This document shows positions 11,909 through 23,621 of a stretch of DNA of 64,000 bases, one piece after another. A program made the position numbers and the translations under genes. Below the pieces are notes generated by a model. It worked only from the letters and a program-made list of their open reading frames with translations. It made no database searches and was not told the origin of the DNA. The DNA is from Primula veris (Eukaryota; Streptophyta; Magnoliopsida; Ericales; Primulaceae), in NCBI GenBank assembly GCA_963682055.1, contig OY821742.1, forward strand, positions 8,331,816 through 8,395,815. Direction: 5' to 3'. Position 1 is the first letter of the stretch. Each line of letters starts with the position of its first letter.

Positions 11909-14646
11909 GTTTGGTATCAGAGCTAACCGGGTTCCGAATTCCCTGGCTTGTTGGGTAGGATAGGCACACACGGGTGTTAGTGATCTGTGGTAGATGGTGC
12001 ACTTTATAAAATATTGCCATTTTGAACAAATTTTGACTCTTGCGTTGTGTGCAAGTGTGTTATCTATACCCGTGTATGGTTAGTTTTTGTGTGCAAGTGA
12101 ACTAAATTGTAATGCTTGATTTTCCTCTGTTTACCCTATTGGTGTGTAGTCTCATTTTATTTGTGCGAGATTTTTCGTGTTCGTGTGTGTAATTGTTTAG
12201 TTATATTTTCTAATTATCCTTTTGTTACTGTTGGTTATACTTGCTACAAGAATATTTGAAGTGTTGGTTTGATAGTGAAGACATTTGAGATAGTCTTTGT
12301 GTTATTTTCTCTGATAAAATGTTAGTATCTACTGAAATTGATGCGTGTTTGTTGAAGTGTTAGTTAACTTGCTCATGTAAGACTTTCTACATATGGAAAT
12401 ATATTTAGCGTTGGTTCATTGGTATAGAGTATATACGATTCTTCTTATTCGATCACCTTGACATGGCCTTCGTAAGATGTTTTGGGTGGTTATGTGGACA
12501 TGTATACGAGTAATGATGGCTCGATGATTCGACCCGCGGATGCCTGTTTTGTTAAAGTTTCAAAGATAAAAAAAAAAAAGGGAAGTAAAATAAATAAAGA
12601 ATAATATTAAAGTTAGCCAGAGGTGCTGAAACTGTTCGCTATGGATTTGATTTAAACTCTAGGTATGCAAAATGTTAAAACTTGTTTGAATTCTTTAGAA
12701 GTTTCTGATAAATAAATAAGTAAATAAAAATCTTATGTTTCATGGAAGACCAAGATAATGTTTAAATAGAGATCTTACCCAGTGACTTATTCTATTAGTA
12801 AAAAAAATTATTAGGAAAAAAAAAGGGAGTTTTAAAGTGGCTTGTTTTGGTATGGTGTACCTCTAAGTTAATTTTTATAGATAACATGGCTTTAAGGTCT
12901 GAAGTACTTATGTTTCGGATTTCCTGACATTCAATAGTTACGCTTTTTATGGTCATTAGAGAAAGAAAGAAGAAGTTGTTTCATGTTGAGTTTATGTGGT
13001 ATGTTTTTATGTAATATATGACAGGTGTGTGATTAGTAGTGCGTTAGGTTCTGACAAGTAATTAAGTGTGGAATCATTCATGTTTCATATAAAAAAAAGG
13101 GGTTTATGCTTTTAATTCATCGTTTTTAACTCTTTTTCTTGAAGACTTTTGTGAGTAGGATTTTACATGTATATATTTTGTTTTGGTTCGTTTGGATAAA
13201 AAAAAATATAGGACCTTTAAGGAAGTTGGTTTTCTTTCTGTGTACTAATCGATGGTTTAACTTTGATCCAATATTTCCCACCTTAACTTTAGATGACGAT
13301 CTGTTTATATGTTACATTTGTGAAATCTTTTCAGATAATGGGATTGATGTATGTGTACTAAATTGTAGTGATCTAAATTCTTTTTAATTTACCATTTCAA
13401 TATACTGTGCAATGTGGTACTGTGATTTTGAGTGTTTTAATATTGTAGCAGCATGTGTAGTCGTTTGCTTTTTGTGGCAGTAAATTTACATGATGGTTAA
13501 AAGTTTAATTAACAGAAACTTGTACTATTGTCTTGGCTATTGTTTTTCTTCCTGGAGATGTGATTTCTTTGGTTCAGTGATATATATATTCTATGTTGTT
13601 AAGTTTCGGTTCTTTTATGTGCTTTTAAAGGGTGTTATTTCTGTGACTAGCATTTTGGTTTCTACTATTTTTATTGTTGTGATAGTATTTTCGAAAGTGA
13701 TTTGGCTGTGATTTAGTTTATAGTGGTAGTGTGGATGTTGGGATGTGAGAAACTGAGATTCGTATAATTTATGTTTATTTAAATTTATTTACTATTAGTT
13801 TATTTAAGTAAAAAAAAAAATCATTTGAGTATTAGTAGGGCCCGACTAATTCTCAGATGAATGGTTTCTTTGGTTTTGATATTAACGGACACTTGAAGCA
13901 CCGATTTGCTTCATGAGTTCATTATATTGCTTATTGGATTTTCATATTGACGGATGAACGAGGTACCAACTAGCTACTGGTCTTCGTGAGTACGTTGATA
14001 TAATGATAGATTATATTATTATTTTCTTTGAGAAAAATATATATATTGTGATTACTTTTTATAATTTCACAGCGTTATATGTTGATGATTTTTACGTTAT
14101 GTTACATGTAGGATGTACATGTATGAGTGTGTAGATAAAATATCGGAAAGTTAATTATGAATGTGTATTTAAATATGACGACTATGTGAAAACTGTTTTA
14201 ATTGTGATCATTGAATTGAAATATGATAATCGAGGTGTAATTGTGCTCATTGAGCGGTGGATAAAGTCTTAACTTAGTTACATGCGTACTTTTATCTTCT
14301 TTTTATGTATAATTGTTGTTTTTACTTCAATTTGTGTGGGTTGTGGAATCTAAAATAAAATAAAATTAATAAATCGATTTATCTGTGATGTTTGTGATGA
14401 TGTATAATTTCATGCGAGTTATAAGAAACATGTGTAGTAGATATGAAATTTTCTTAAGAAAGCTAAGGGGTGAGTCAATATTTTGGATGGACTAACATGA
14501 GGGGTGATAGTCTTTGTATTAGTATTTCCATTAAATTATTATCATGCTTGTATTTGGTTGGTTATGTTGGATATGTGTACATTGCTCGTCCTTCTAGAGA
14601 TATGTGTATGTATCCCCTCATTGTGTCTCTATTTTGTAGCAATAAT
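11909..14646 (+). other. Long non-coding leader of the gypsy element
   Basis: 2.7 kb between PBS and gag. AT-rich with many stops in all frames and no retroelement domain recognised. Several short ORFs look like chance. It may carry packaging or dimerisation signals, but nothing in the sequence shows it. Confidence 0.6.
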
Positions 14647-15891
14647 ATGGCTCGTGATAGCGTTCCTACTCATGGAGGTGATCGTGCTAATGTTCGTAGA
14701 AGTGGACGTGTAAGGGATCGAGTTAGAGGACATAATAGAGAGGGTGTTAATGTGGATGTGACTCTTGATAACCCTATGGTTACTTAGTTTGTAAAGGCTA
14801 TGACAGAATCAATGTATCGTATGAATGCAGAAACACGAAATGAACAAATTGGTGGCGAAACAAGAGCAGCATCGGCTCAAAAACATTTTCAACATATGGA
14901 TCCTCCAATCTTTTATGGGGGTGCAGAACCAGAAGTAGCGGAAACTTGGTTTAGTGATGTTGAGACTATATTCGAGTCACTTCTTATCACAGACGATGAG
15001 TTGAAGGTGGCATGTGCAACACGTTATCTACGAGGTGAGGCTTGTCAGTGGTGTAAAAGCACAAAGGAGCTTTATGATGTCCATAATTTGAAATGGGACA
15101 ATTTCAAGGTGATTTTTCTGAAGGAGTATTTTCCCCAACCAATGCGGGATAATAAACGTACTGAGTTTATACAACTGACTCAGGGGAAACCTAGTGTTCG
15201 TGAATATCAACTCGACTTTCTAAGATTGTCTAGATATTTTCCTGAAATGGTTAAGACTCAAAAGCTTCGATGCCAACGATTTCAACAAGGGTTATGCCCC
15301 AAGGTAAAAGACAGAGTAGCAGCATTTATGTGTACTAAGTTTGATAACCTAGTAGCTCGTTGTTTGGCAATTGAGGCCTCGTGCGAAGCAAATAAGAATA
15401 GTTTAAGTTACAAGCCTATGGAGAATCCAAGTTCTTCTTTGGGCCATACTTCAGTTGGTCAGATTCAACCATCGGGTTTGTACCGTTTAAGTGTGAGTAA
15501 TGGCAGCAGCGACCGTAAAAGACTAAGGGGAGTCGAGTCAATTTCTGCTTTTAATAGATCATCATCTACGGCAATACCATCTGCTACTCGCACTAAAAGT
15601 TGTCATAAATGCGGTTCCTTAGGCCATAAAATTCGTGATTGTCCTGAAGTTCAGTGCCATAAGTGTGGTGAATGTGGTCATATGCAGGCTCAGTGTACCG
15701 TAAGACAACCCAACCCTAATAGGATACACGTGTCTGTCAGGACAACTCCAGCTACCTTAGTAATTCCATCTACTTCTTATGGTACCCCAAGCACACAAAA
15801 TCCTCAAGTTTCGTTGTTTGTTCGTGATAGGGTTAGGGACACTAGCGAGGGTGGTTTTGAAAAATCTAATACTTTCCCGACTCGTGTTTAG
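14647..15891 (+). pseudogene. Gypsy gag with one in-frame stop
   Basis: Starts MARDSVPTHGG at 14647. The same frame is closed by TAG near 14786 (after DNPMVT) and continues FVKAMTES to the stop at 15891; a CAG-to-TAG change would explain it. The body matches the plant gypsy gag domain (MDPPIFYGGAEPEVAETWF, YLRGEACQW, FLKEYFPQ, REYQLDFLRLSRYFPEM). Two zinc knuckles are visible: CHKCGSLGHKIRDC and CHKCGECGHMQAQC. The product would coat and package the RNA. It ends in a Ser/Thr-rich tail without any protease domain. Apart from the single stop it is well conserved, which suggests selection until recently or recent insertion. Confidence 0.9.
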
Positions 15892-16024
15892 GTATGTTTT
15901 ACCATTTATCTTCAAAGCATGTTGATACCTAGATTGATGTATATTGTTCTTATCTTAATCTAATACATTAATTAGAGTAAGTGTATTAAATTTCGGGACG
16001 AAATTTTTTTTAAGTTGGGGAGAA

Positions 16025-18062
16025 TGTAACGACTCGGAAATTTTGGTATTTATTATTGATTTGTACTATTTTTTGAAGTAACATTAATGTATTGTGTAAG
16101 TGAATAAATGTGAAATAAACAATGTAGTAATACATATGTAACAATAATGTTGGGTTATATTTATAATTAATAAGAACTATGAGTACTAGACTAGTAAAGT
16201 AAATAAACTACAACTTAAACCTAGTATTAAATTATAGTTGTATTCTATTATACAGTGACACGGACATACACACGAACTCACACACAGCCGCCACATACAC
16301 ACACACATATATATATATATACACTCCAGAGAGAGAGATTGTCAACGGACGGGAAGAGAGAGATGACCGACGTCGACCAGTCCGTTGACCAGCCCAGCGA
16401 CCAGATCTGATCTGTCGGACGATCGCAGGTGGTCGGAGGAGTTTTTGGTTTCTTTAAGCAGCGACGTCTCGGGTGTTTTGAGGTTCATTCGGAGTCCGAT
16501 TTTCACAATCAAATATATTTTCTTAATCTACTCTTCGATATCTATCTACCTGTGTAAGCCTGCTCCTCTGATTTCCACTTTTATAAAAACCCAATTTTAG
16601 GATTTTATTAATAATCCGAATTTATATAAGTTTTATTAATTCATAGCTCGTTTTAATATCGGTAGGGACTGTTTAAGGGTGATTAGTGGGCTGTCCAGTT
16701 CTGGTTCTGATTGTTCGGTGAGTTTCGGCTTGAGTTTGGGAGTTTTGACAAACGAGCTCTCGTTTGTTTCGGTAAGGGGAAAGAAATTGATCTGATCTTT
16801 AATTGCAAAATATATATTTGTTTGCTTGTTTGAGTGTAATTTTGTGCTGAATTGATATTTATAAATTGCTTGTTTAGATGATGGTCATGTGGCACTTTAT
16901 TATGTTATCAATCTTATTGCAGTGATCTGGGATTTTATTTTCAGTGATGGTTCGATTAGAGAGTGATAGTTTGATTAACGCGTGGTGTTAATATTGTTAT
17001 TAGTTGTGACATGTGCGAGACTGATAGATGGTGGATTCCTACAGTCTAGTGTTGTGTGTGTGAGACTGATAGATGGTGGATTCCTACAGTCTAATGTGGT
17101 GTGTGTGACTGTTAGATGGTGGATTCCTACAGTCTAGTGGTTTTTGTGTGCTTGACTGATAGACGGTGGATTCCTACAGTCAAGTGAATTTCGTGTGTTT
17201 GACTGTTAGATGGTGGATTCCTACAGTCAAATGCATGGTGGATTCGCTCGTGTACTTATTTTAGATTGCGTGTGGTGTTAAATTTAAATATTTAAATTAT
17301 GTAACCGTTTGATTACTGAGTATTGGGGATTATATTAATTATATTTTTATATATTTATTTCCTGCTGTTAGTTTAGTGTGTTGACATGATATGTGATTTC
17401 GTGAGTTGTTGATTTTGTATTTGTCTTGTTAGAATTATGTGTGCGTGCTTTGAGGCACGCGCCGCTTTTAAAGTAAGATTGCTTTCTTACCTCCTTTCTT
17501 TTTTCTGTACATTTTGTTCCTGGTCGATGTACAGGTATTGATCTGGCTATGAAGACGCTTAGAGTACTTGCTAGTGGTTTCGTTAACAGCTTACCCCTGG
17601 GTAGTACATGTTAGATCTCTTATTTACATTGGGATTATTTGTTTAGTTGAACTTGGTTGGCCGATTTTTATTTATTTTAAACGGTGAGATTTGTGTTGAA
17701 CTGTCAGTTGGGTTGTACATCGTGTTATCATTTTAATGTTCTAGAGTTTCATCGGCAACCTTTCATTTATATGTACCGTGTGATTGTGAACAAGTTTATT
17801 TTGTGGAATAAAATAGAAACCCGAAAGTCATGCCGAAATTTATGGTTTTTCTTTAAACTTTTTTTTGTGTTCACATAAATATATCATTGGCTAACTTTAG
17901 GCCAACAGATGTATTGAATGTGATATTCGGCATACTTTTAGTTTGCTATCTGGCTATAGAGATGTGAACTGAAATGATTGAAATCCTTTTTATGCATTTT
18001 TTATTCAAAACTCATTTACTAAAATTCACAACTCGGGTTTATCCAAAATCCGGGGCGTGACA
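16025..18062 (+). repeat. 3' LTR of gypsy gag-only element
   Basis: 2038 bp; 53 bp longer than the 5' LTR because it keeps a stretch around 17978-18036 lost from the other copy. Confidence 0.95.
17019..17228 (+). repeat. Five tandem hairpin units inside the 3' LTR
   Basis: Counterpart of 10913-11120 with the same five units. The third unit here reads CTACAGTC, restoring the stem that is mismatched (ACGGTC) in the 5' LTR. Confidence 0.85.
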
Positions 18063-21000
18063 CAAATACTCAATGTAAACCATCAGATCATGTATATGAG
18101 GATAAATTAATGATCCACATTAAGTCTCTGCGCGAGTGTATGTCAAAAAGTCTCTGCTTATATCATCACTCAAAAAACTTCTATACATATGTATATACAA
18201 TTATTGTAGCAGTGCTTAGACGCTTACGTTTCGAACGAGGGTCCTTACGTTTTACTGAAGTTTATATATATTAGCTATGCTTACGATTGTTAAGATGATA
18301 CTTACGTTATAGTGAAGCTCATGCTTTGAACAAAATATTAGTAGTATTTTGGTTTTTTGTCCCTTTATTTTGTCCAAACTATGTGGATCCTTTTAACTTT
18401 TGTGTTCTCTTCCTTAGTACCCTGGTCTGGTGCTCCATCATTTTTTGTTCTTATAACCTAGTTTTCAGCTAAAAAGATTACATATATTTTGTTGTTAGTC
18501 TTGGTAGTATCTTAATGTATTTTTTCTTTTCATTTTGTTTTATTACACTCTGTTTGTTTGTTTGTAATTGTATATTGTACTATATGGAATACCCTCCAAG
18601 GAAGTGGACAAGTTAATACTAAGAAAAGAACGAGACATACCATTCAAATGGATTGCAAAATTGTCATCTTTCAATGAAGCTTACTAACCTGGCAGTTTAA
18701 ACTGGATCTTAAAACTAGTATATAACCTAAAACAGGCTGCATTAAGTTTCAGTGTAGAACATTTACTTATCCACGAAAAGTTCTATTGTCTAAATAGTAA
18801 ATATGAAAGTATTTTTAGTTATTTTGATTTTCTAGGTTGGCACTGTGGTTTCATTTCCGAACACCCTCCATTCCCATCAGCTTAATCGTCGTCTACTAAA
18901 CGATGTAAACATAACAAAAGGACCACCAAAGGCAAAGAAGGTGAATCATGTGATGGAGATGTTTGGTGATGTCAGGAGCGACAACTACTTCTGGCTCGGA
19001 AATGATAACGGCACCAACCCTGAAGGCACTGCTTATATCAACGAGGAAAAAAATTACACCAACCTTATAATGTCTGGTAGGCTTCATTTGTTTACCTAAG
19101 ATGTTTTAATTCGATGTCGAGTCACTAAACTGGCAAACTGTATTCATGCAAAGGATAATTTAAAAGATGCAAAAATGACCTTAGATCTTACTGAAATGGA
19201 AAAACCACATTTTGTTGATTCAAGGATATTACAATATTTTTTAACACTAGTGTAAAATCGCTGGATAAGGTTTGGATAAGCAACTCTACATTTTTGGGGA
19301 TTGACCTAAGTCATGGACACTTAATGGGTACTCCTCGAATTCGAAGTCCTAATACAAACTAGACTTACAAAGTTAGAAGTGATTCAAGTGAGTATGAGAA
19401 ACATATTTACTTGATAACTTTCTAGATTCAAAAAAGCTGGCAAATTTAAAATATTACCTGTAAATGGTTTGACCTTAATATGGAATTTGACCAACTTATC
19501 CAGATTTTTTATGTTGGTTTTTTTAAAAAAAATTCCTTGTCTTTTAGGTACCAAAAAGTTGCAAGAACAAATATTTGCTGAAATTAGTGGGAAAAGAAAG
19601 AAGGGTGACATCTCTGCACCTAGATGTAGAGGCCCCTACTATTACTACGAGAGGACTTTGGCGGGAACAGATTATTATCAGTATTGTCGTCGCCTCATAA
19701 CCAGTAATGTTGGGGATCAACCTTCAATTTATGATGTCATGCCGACTGGACCAAATTCTCCTCCTGAGCATATTATGCTTGATGAGAGCTTACGAGCTCA
19801 TGGGCAAACATATTATAGCACTGGTGCTTTTAAGGTAGAGGCAACACCGTTTTTTGCCTTACCTTGTGATTGGTATATATTGGAATTCACCATCTATTTT
19901 CTAGTGACTTTTTCCCAATGCTAATTCTATCTTGTATCCCCTTTGTTTCTTACTGAATTTTCAGGTTAGTCCTGATCACAAGTTAGTAGCAATTACAGAA
20001 GACACAAAAGGTAATCAGAACTATACTGCTTATGTCATTGATGCTGAAACTGGAAATCGAGTGGGAAATTCTTTAGTAGGCTTGACATATAATGTTGTTT
20101 GGGCGGGAAATGAAGTTTTACTTTATGTTACAAAGGATTTCAATCGGGCAGATAAGGTATTGTTGGTTAACTTTGATTCTACAATGCTTGAATATATTTG
20201 ACTTTATGGTGATGTAATTTCCGACATTTCTTCCATTATGTTTGTTGGTTGACTTATGTTTTTGACACAATCTTAAAGCTTAATTGCACATTCATAAACC
20301 CTATCACCTCACCACCTCTTAAATGAAACTGTGTGCTTGAACAATGAACTATTGTATTAAGATAAACTGTGACACCGTAGAATGAATATATGATTCCTTT
20401 CGATTGTTGCCTAGTTGATCAAAACTATTGTAATTTGTAAACCTCTTTACATATATATGGTGTTTGCCTCAATCTTCTAATTCCCTCCAAAAACAACAAA
20501 GGCAAGAAAATCTTCTCAATTTTTGTGTTGCCAGCACATATACCAAATTTTTAGTAATACTTACTTTAAAAAGCATTACTTTTAAGTTTTAATTAGCTTA
20601 AAATGACAAAAAAAATGTGATTGACATTATGTTTACATGAATATGTTCGGATACGTCAAGCTCAAGTTGTCAACATTATAATATGCTTGTCGTGTTCTTC
20701 GTTGTAGATGTAGGATGCCAGCCCCTAGAAACTATTCAAGATAAACATATGAAATAAACCTGAAAACCAGTTATAAAATGGAATCAGAAATCCTTTAGAC
20801 CTTTTACAACCAAATACTAGGAAATCTAAAAGAATATTTTTAATTAAATGGTTATCAAAAGCTAGACCCTCACTGTTTAAAAAACGATTGAAGTTATTCA
20901 TCATCATGATTTCATGATGAATGCGGATCACTTGTTTTTTCTGTGTTAGAATGTTAAACTGTATCTTTCGTTTCCCATTGACGTTTAATAGGTGTGACTA

Positions 21001-23249
21001 CACAAACTTGGAGAAAAACAATCAAATGACCTGTGCCTTTACCATGAAAAGGATGAAAAAATTTCCGTGGATATTAAGTTATCCGAAAGCAAGAAATTCG
21101 TGTTTGTAGCATCAAACAGCATAAAAACAAGGTTTGTCTTATATTTGGACATTGCCAACCCCAAATATGAGCTTATGCCTTTAACACCTCGTATAGAAGG
21201 TATTGATACGTCAGTGAACCATCGTGGTAGTCATTTTTATATCAAGAGAACGAGTGAAGACGTATACAACTCCGAATTGTTAGCATGTCCAATTGACAAT
21301 GTCAGTGCAATTACAGTTATTCTGCCTCACAGGGAAAGGTATTCAAATTTCAATTTCTTTAATAAAAATATCTTTGAATGTCCATCAACAACCATCACTT
21401 ACTCTTAGTTTTTTGTTAAACAATGTGATGGGATGAAAAAGTAGCAGTAACCGGGATTGACACGGGTAGCATGCCTTTGTATAATTAGTTCTTATAGTAA
21501 GTTATTACATGCCAAACAGATGGTTATGCAGATGTAAAATGTTCAATGGAACCGACGTAGTCAAGTTGTTGGATCCTTTTGCTAAAATTCTAAATTTAAA
21601 GAATCTGATCACATCAGATCTCTCACATGGTAGAAAATTTACTATGATTACATCAGTCTATAAGTACATTTATATTCTTTTCACTTTGAAAGCTTTCACA
21701 AATACGAGTACATATTTCTATGAAGAACTATCGAATGTAAAAAAACATACAAATGACTCTATTCTTTGATCGAATGATTCTTTCTTTGCTACAACTAACA
21801 TAAACTAGGGATGTTGGGCTGATTTTGGTGTTTCGAAAATAATTAATAAAATTGGTAAAACAACCTTGTAGCACATACTACTTCAGTTACTAGTATTAAT
21901 TAATAAAAAATGAGACGACGAAATAGAAAATAGACTTGCTATTTTTCTAGAAGATGTCTTTCTTACTGCCATTCACATTCATCCTTAGCTTCAATCTTAT
22001 TATTTTTGCAGGGCAAGGATAACGTTTGTGCAACTTTTTCCCGAACATCTGGTAGTTTTTGAGCGTGAAAATGGCCTTAAAAAAATAATCATATTCAATC
22101 TTCCTCCTATTGATGAACCGAATATTCAAATGCTTCAAAAAGCTAATGCTGTCGAGTTTATGGATCCTGATTATGCAGTATACCAATTAGATTCGGATTA
22201 TTCTTCCACCATTTTACGGTTTCTTTACAGCACATTGAGGACACCGGATACTGTGATCGATTATGACATGAGCGAAGGAATATCAGCAATAAAGAAAACA
22301 GATGTAGTAAGTTATCAGAAACTAACTTTTTGGTTTATTTGTATTTATCAAGTGCCACTTTATGTTCCAAAAGTTGATCAGGGGCAACTCAATTTGTATA
22401 TATGCTATCAGGTAATTAAGATATATGTGTAATGGTTTATAACACTTTGCCTCAGATTTTGGGTGGTTTTGATTCGTCGAACTATGTAACAGAAAGAAAA
22501 TGGGCGACTGCTCCAGACGGTATTCAAGTTCCCATGTCAATAGTTTACAAAAAGAATCTCAAGAAGCTTGATGGATCAAATCCGCTGCTATTGTATGGTT
22601 ACGCGACATGGGGGGTACTGTCATATCTACTATTCTCATTGCTTTGATCAACTCTAAGGTTTTACAAAAAATTACAAGGACCTATTTTGTATGATTGATA
22701 TTGTTTGTCATTTTCCATCTCTGATAGCTATGTTTGTGTTACTAATCTCTTATTACACTTACTCAAGATAAATTGCTCGAACTATATGGTCATGTACAGC
22801 TAAAATTGATCTTCTGTTTCGTCCGATTTCTTTCTTCGTATCTTCTTGTTTTGGTATCTTCCCCATGATTTTATCCATGCTTGCTTTAAAGTGTTTGTAA
22901 AAAGATTATTTGTTATTCTTCATATTCCACTCATCTGCTAAAAGGTCAAACTTTCCAAATTTAAGGGTGGTTTTGATTTTCTAGTAACTGCGAAACAATT
23001 ACATATTCACATAGACACTTTAGGGAACCACCAGATATCCTCCTTTATTACATTATTGAAAGAAATATTATAATTTAATAAAATGCGAAAGCATCTGTTG
23101 TAATCCAGTAAACATTCTTGAATGCAAGAGTTTTGCAAAAACGCCCATGAACTCGTACAGTTGTTATCGTTTTCTGTAGCTATGTATCATGCTTAGTGTT
23201 TTTACATTTCTTAAACAATAATGCATATTGTATTATTCCAGATTTCGAC

Positions 23250-23596
23250 TGTTGAGTTGTGGAGCCAAATGAGTTTTGGCCATGTTTTCAATTATCCCAC
23301 ATCACTTGGAATTGTAATATGACCCACTAAGGGTCCTATTTATATGCCCCAATATCCTGTATTTTAATTACACCTACACAAACACCTCTATATTATAAAG
23401 AGAGTTCTATTTGCGAGAGAACCATAGCTTTGTGATCTAGCTAGATTACGATTGTAATCCTCTTTTAATATATATATAAAGTGTCACGTGTAGCGGTCCG
23501 GAGACGTAGCCAATTTGGGTGAACTCCGTTATCAAAGAGTGTGTGCTCGGTTTAGTATTTCTGTCTTTCATTGATTCGCCTGTATCGACCCTAACA
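23250..23596 (+). repeat. 5' LTR of copia B
   Basis: 347 bp; includes a TA-rich tatatatataaag stretch and the actccgttatcaaa motif. About 98 percent identical by eye to 27730-28079. Confidence 0.95.
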
Positions 23597-23621
23597 AGTG
23601 GTATCAGAGCTCGGAACATCG

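Larger units (their letters stand above)
9924..18062 (+). mobile_element. Ty3/gypsy-type element with gag only (TR-GAG-like)
   Basis: 8.1 kb, plus strand. LTRs 9924-11908 and 16025-18062 start TGTAACGACTCGG and end GGGGCGTGACA. A perfect 5-bp target duplication CAAAT flanks it (9919-9923 and 18063-18067). The PBS TGGTATCAGAGCT (11912-11924) follows the 5' LTR; the purine tract AAGTTGGGGAGAA (about 16012-16024) precedes the 3' LTR. The interior holds a 2.7 kb non-coding leader and one gag gene; only about 130 bp lie between the gag stop and the 3' LTR. No protease, RT, RNase H or integrase is present, so it would have moved in trans. The terminal sequences resemble plant chromovirus-type gypsy elements; this lineage call is inference. 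Confidence 0.92.

Noticed and set aside
13139..13711. Two frames (82 and 73 codons) in the gypsy leader
   Set aside because: AT-rich hydrophobic translations without domain features; likely chance frames in non-coding element DNA.
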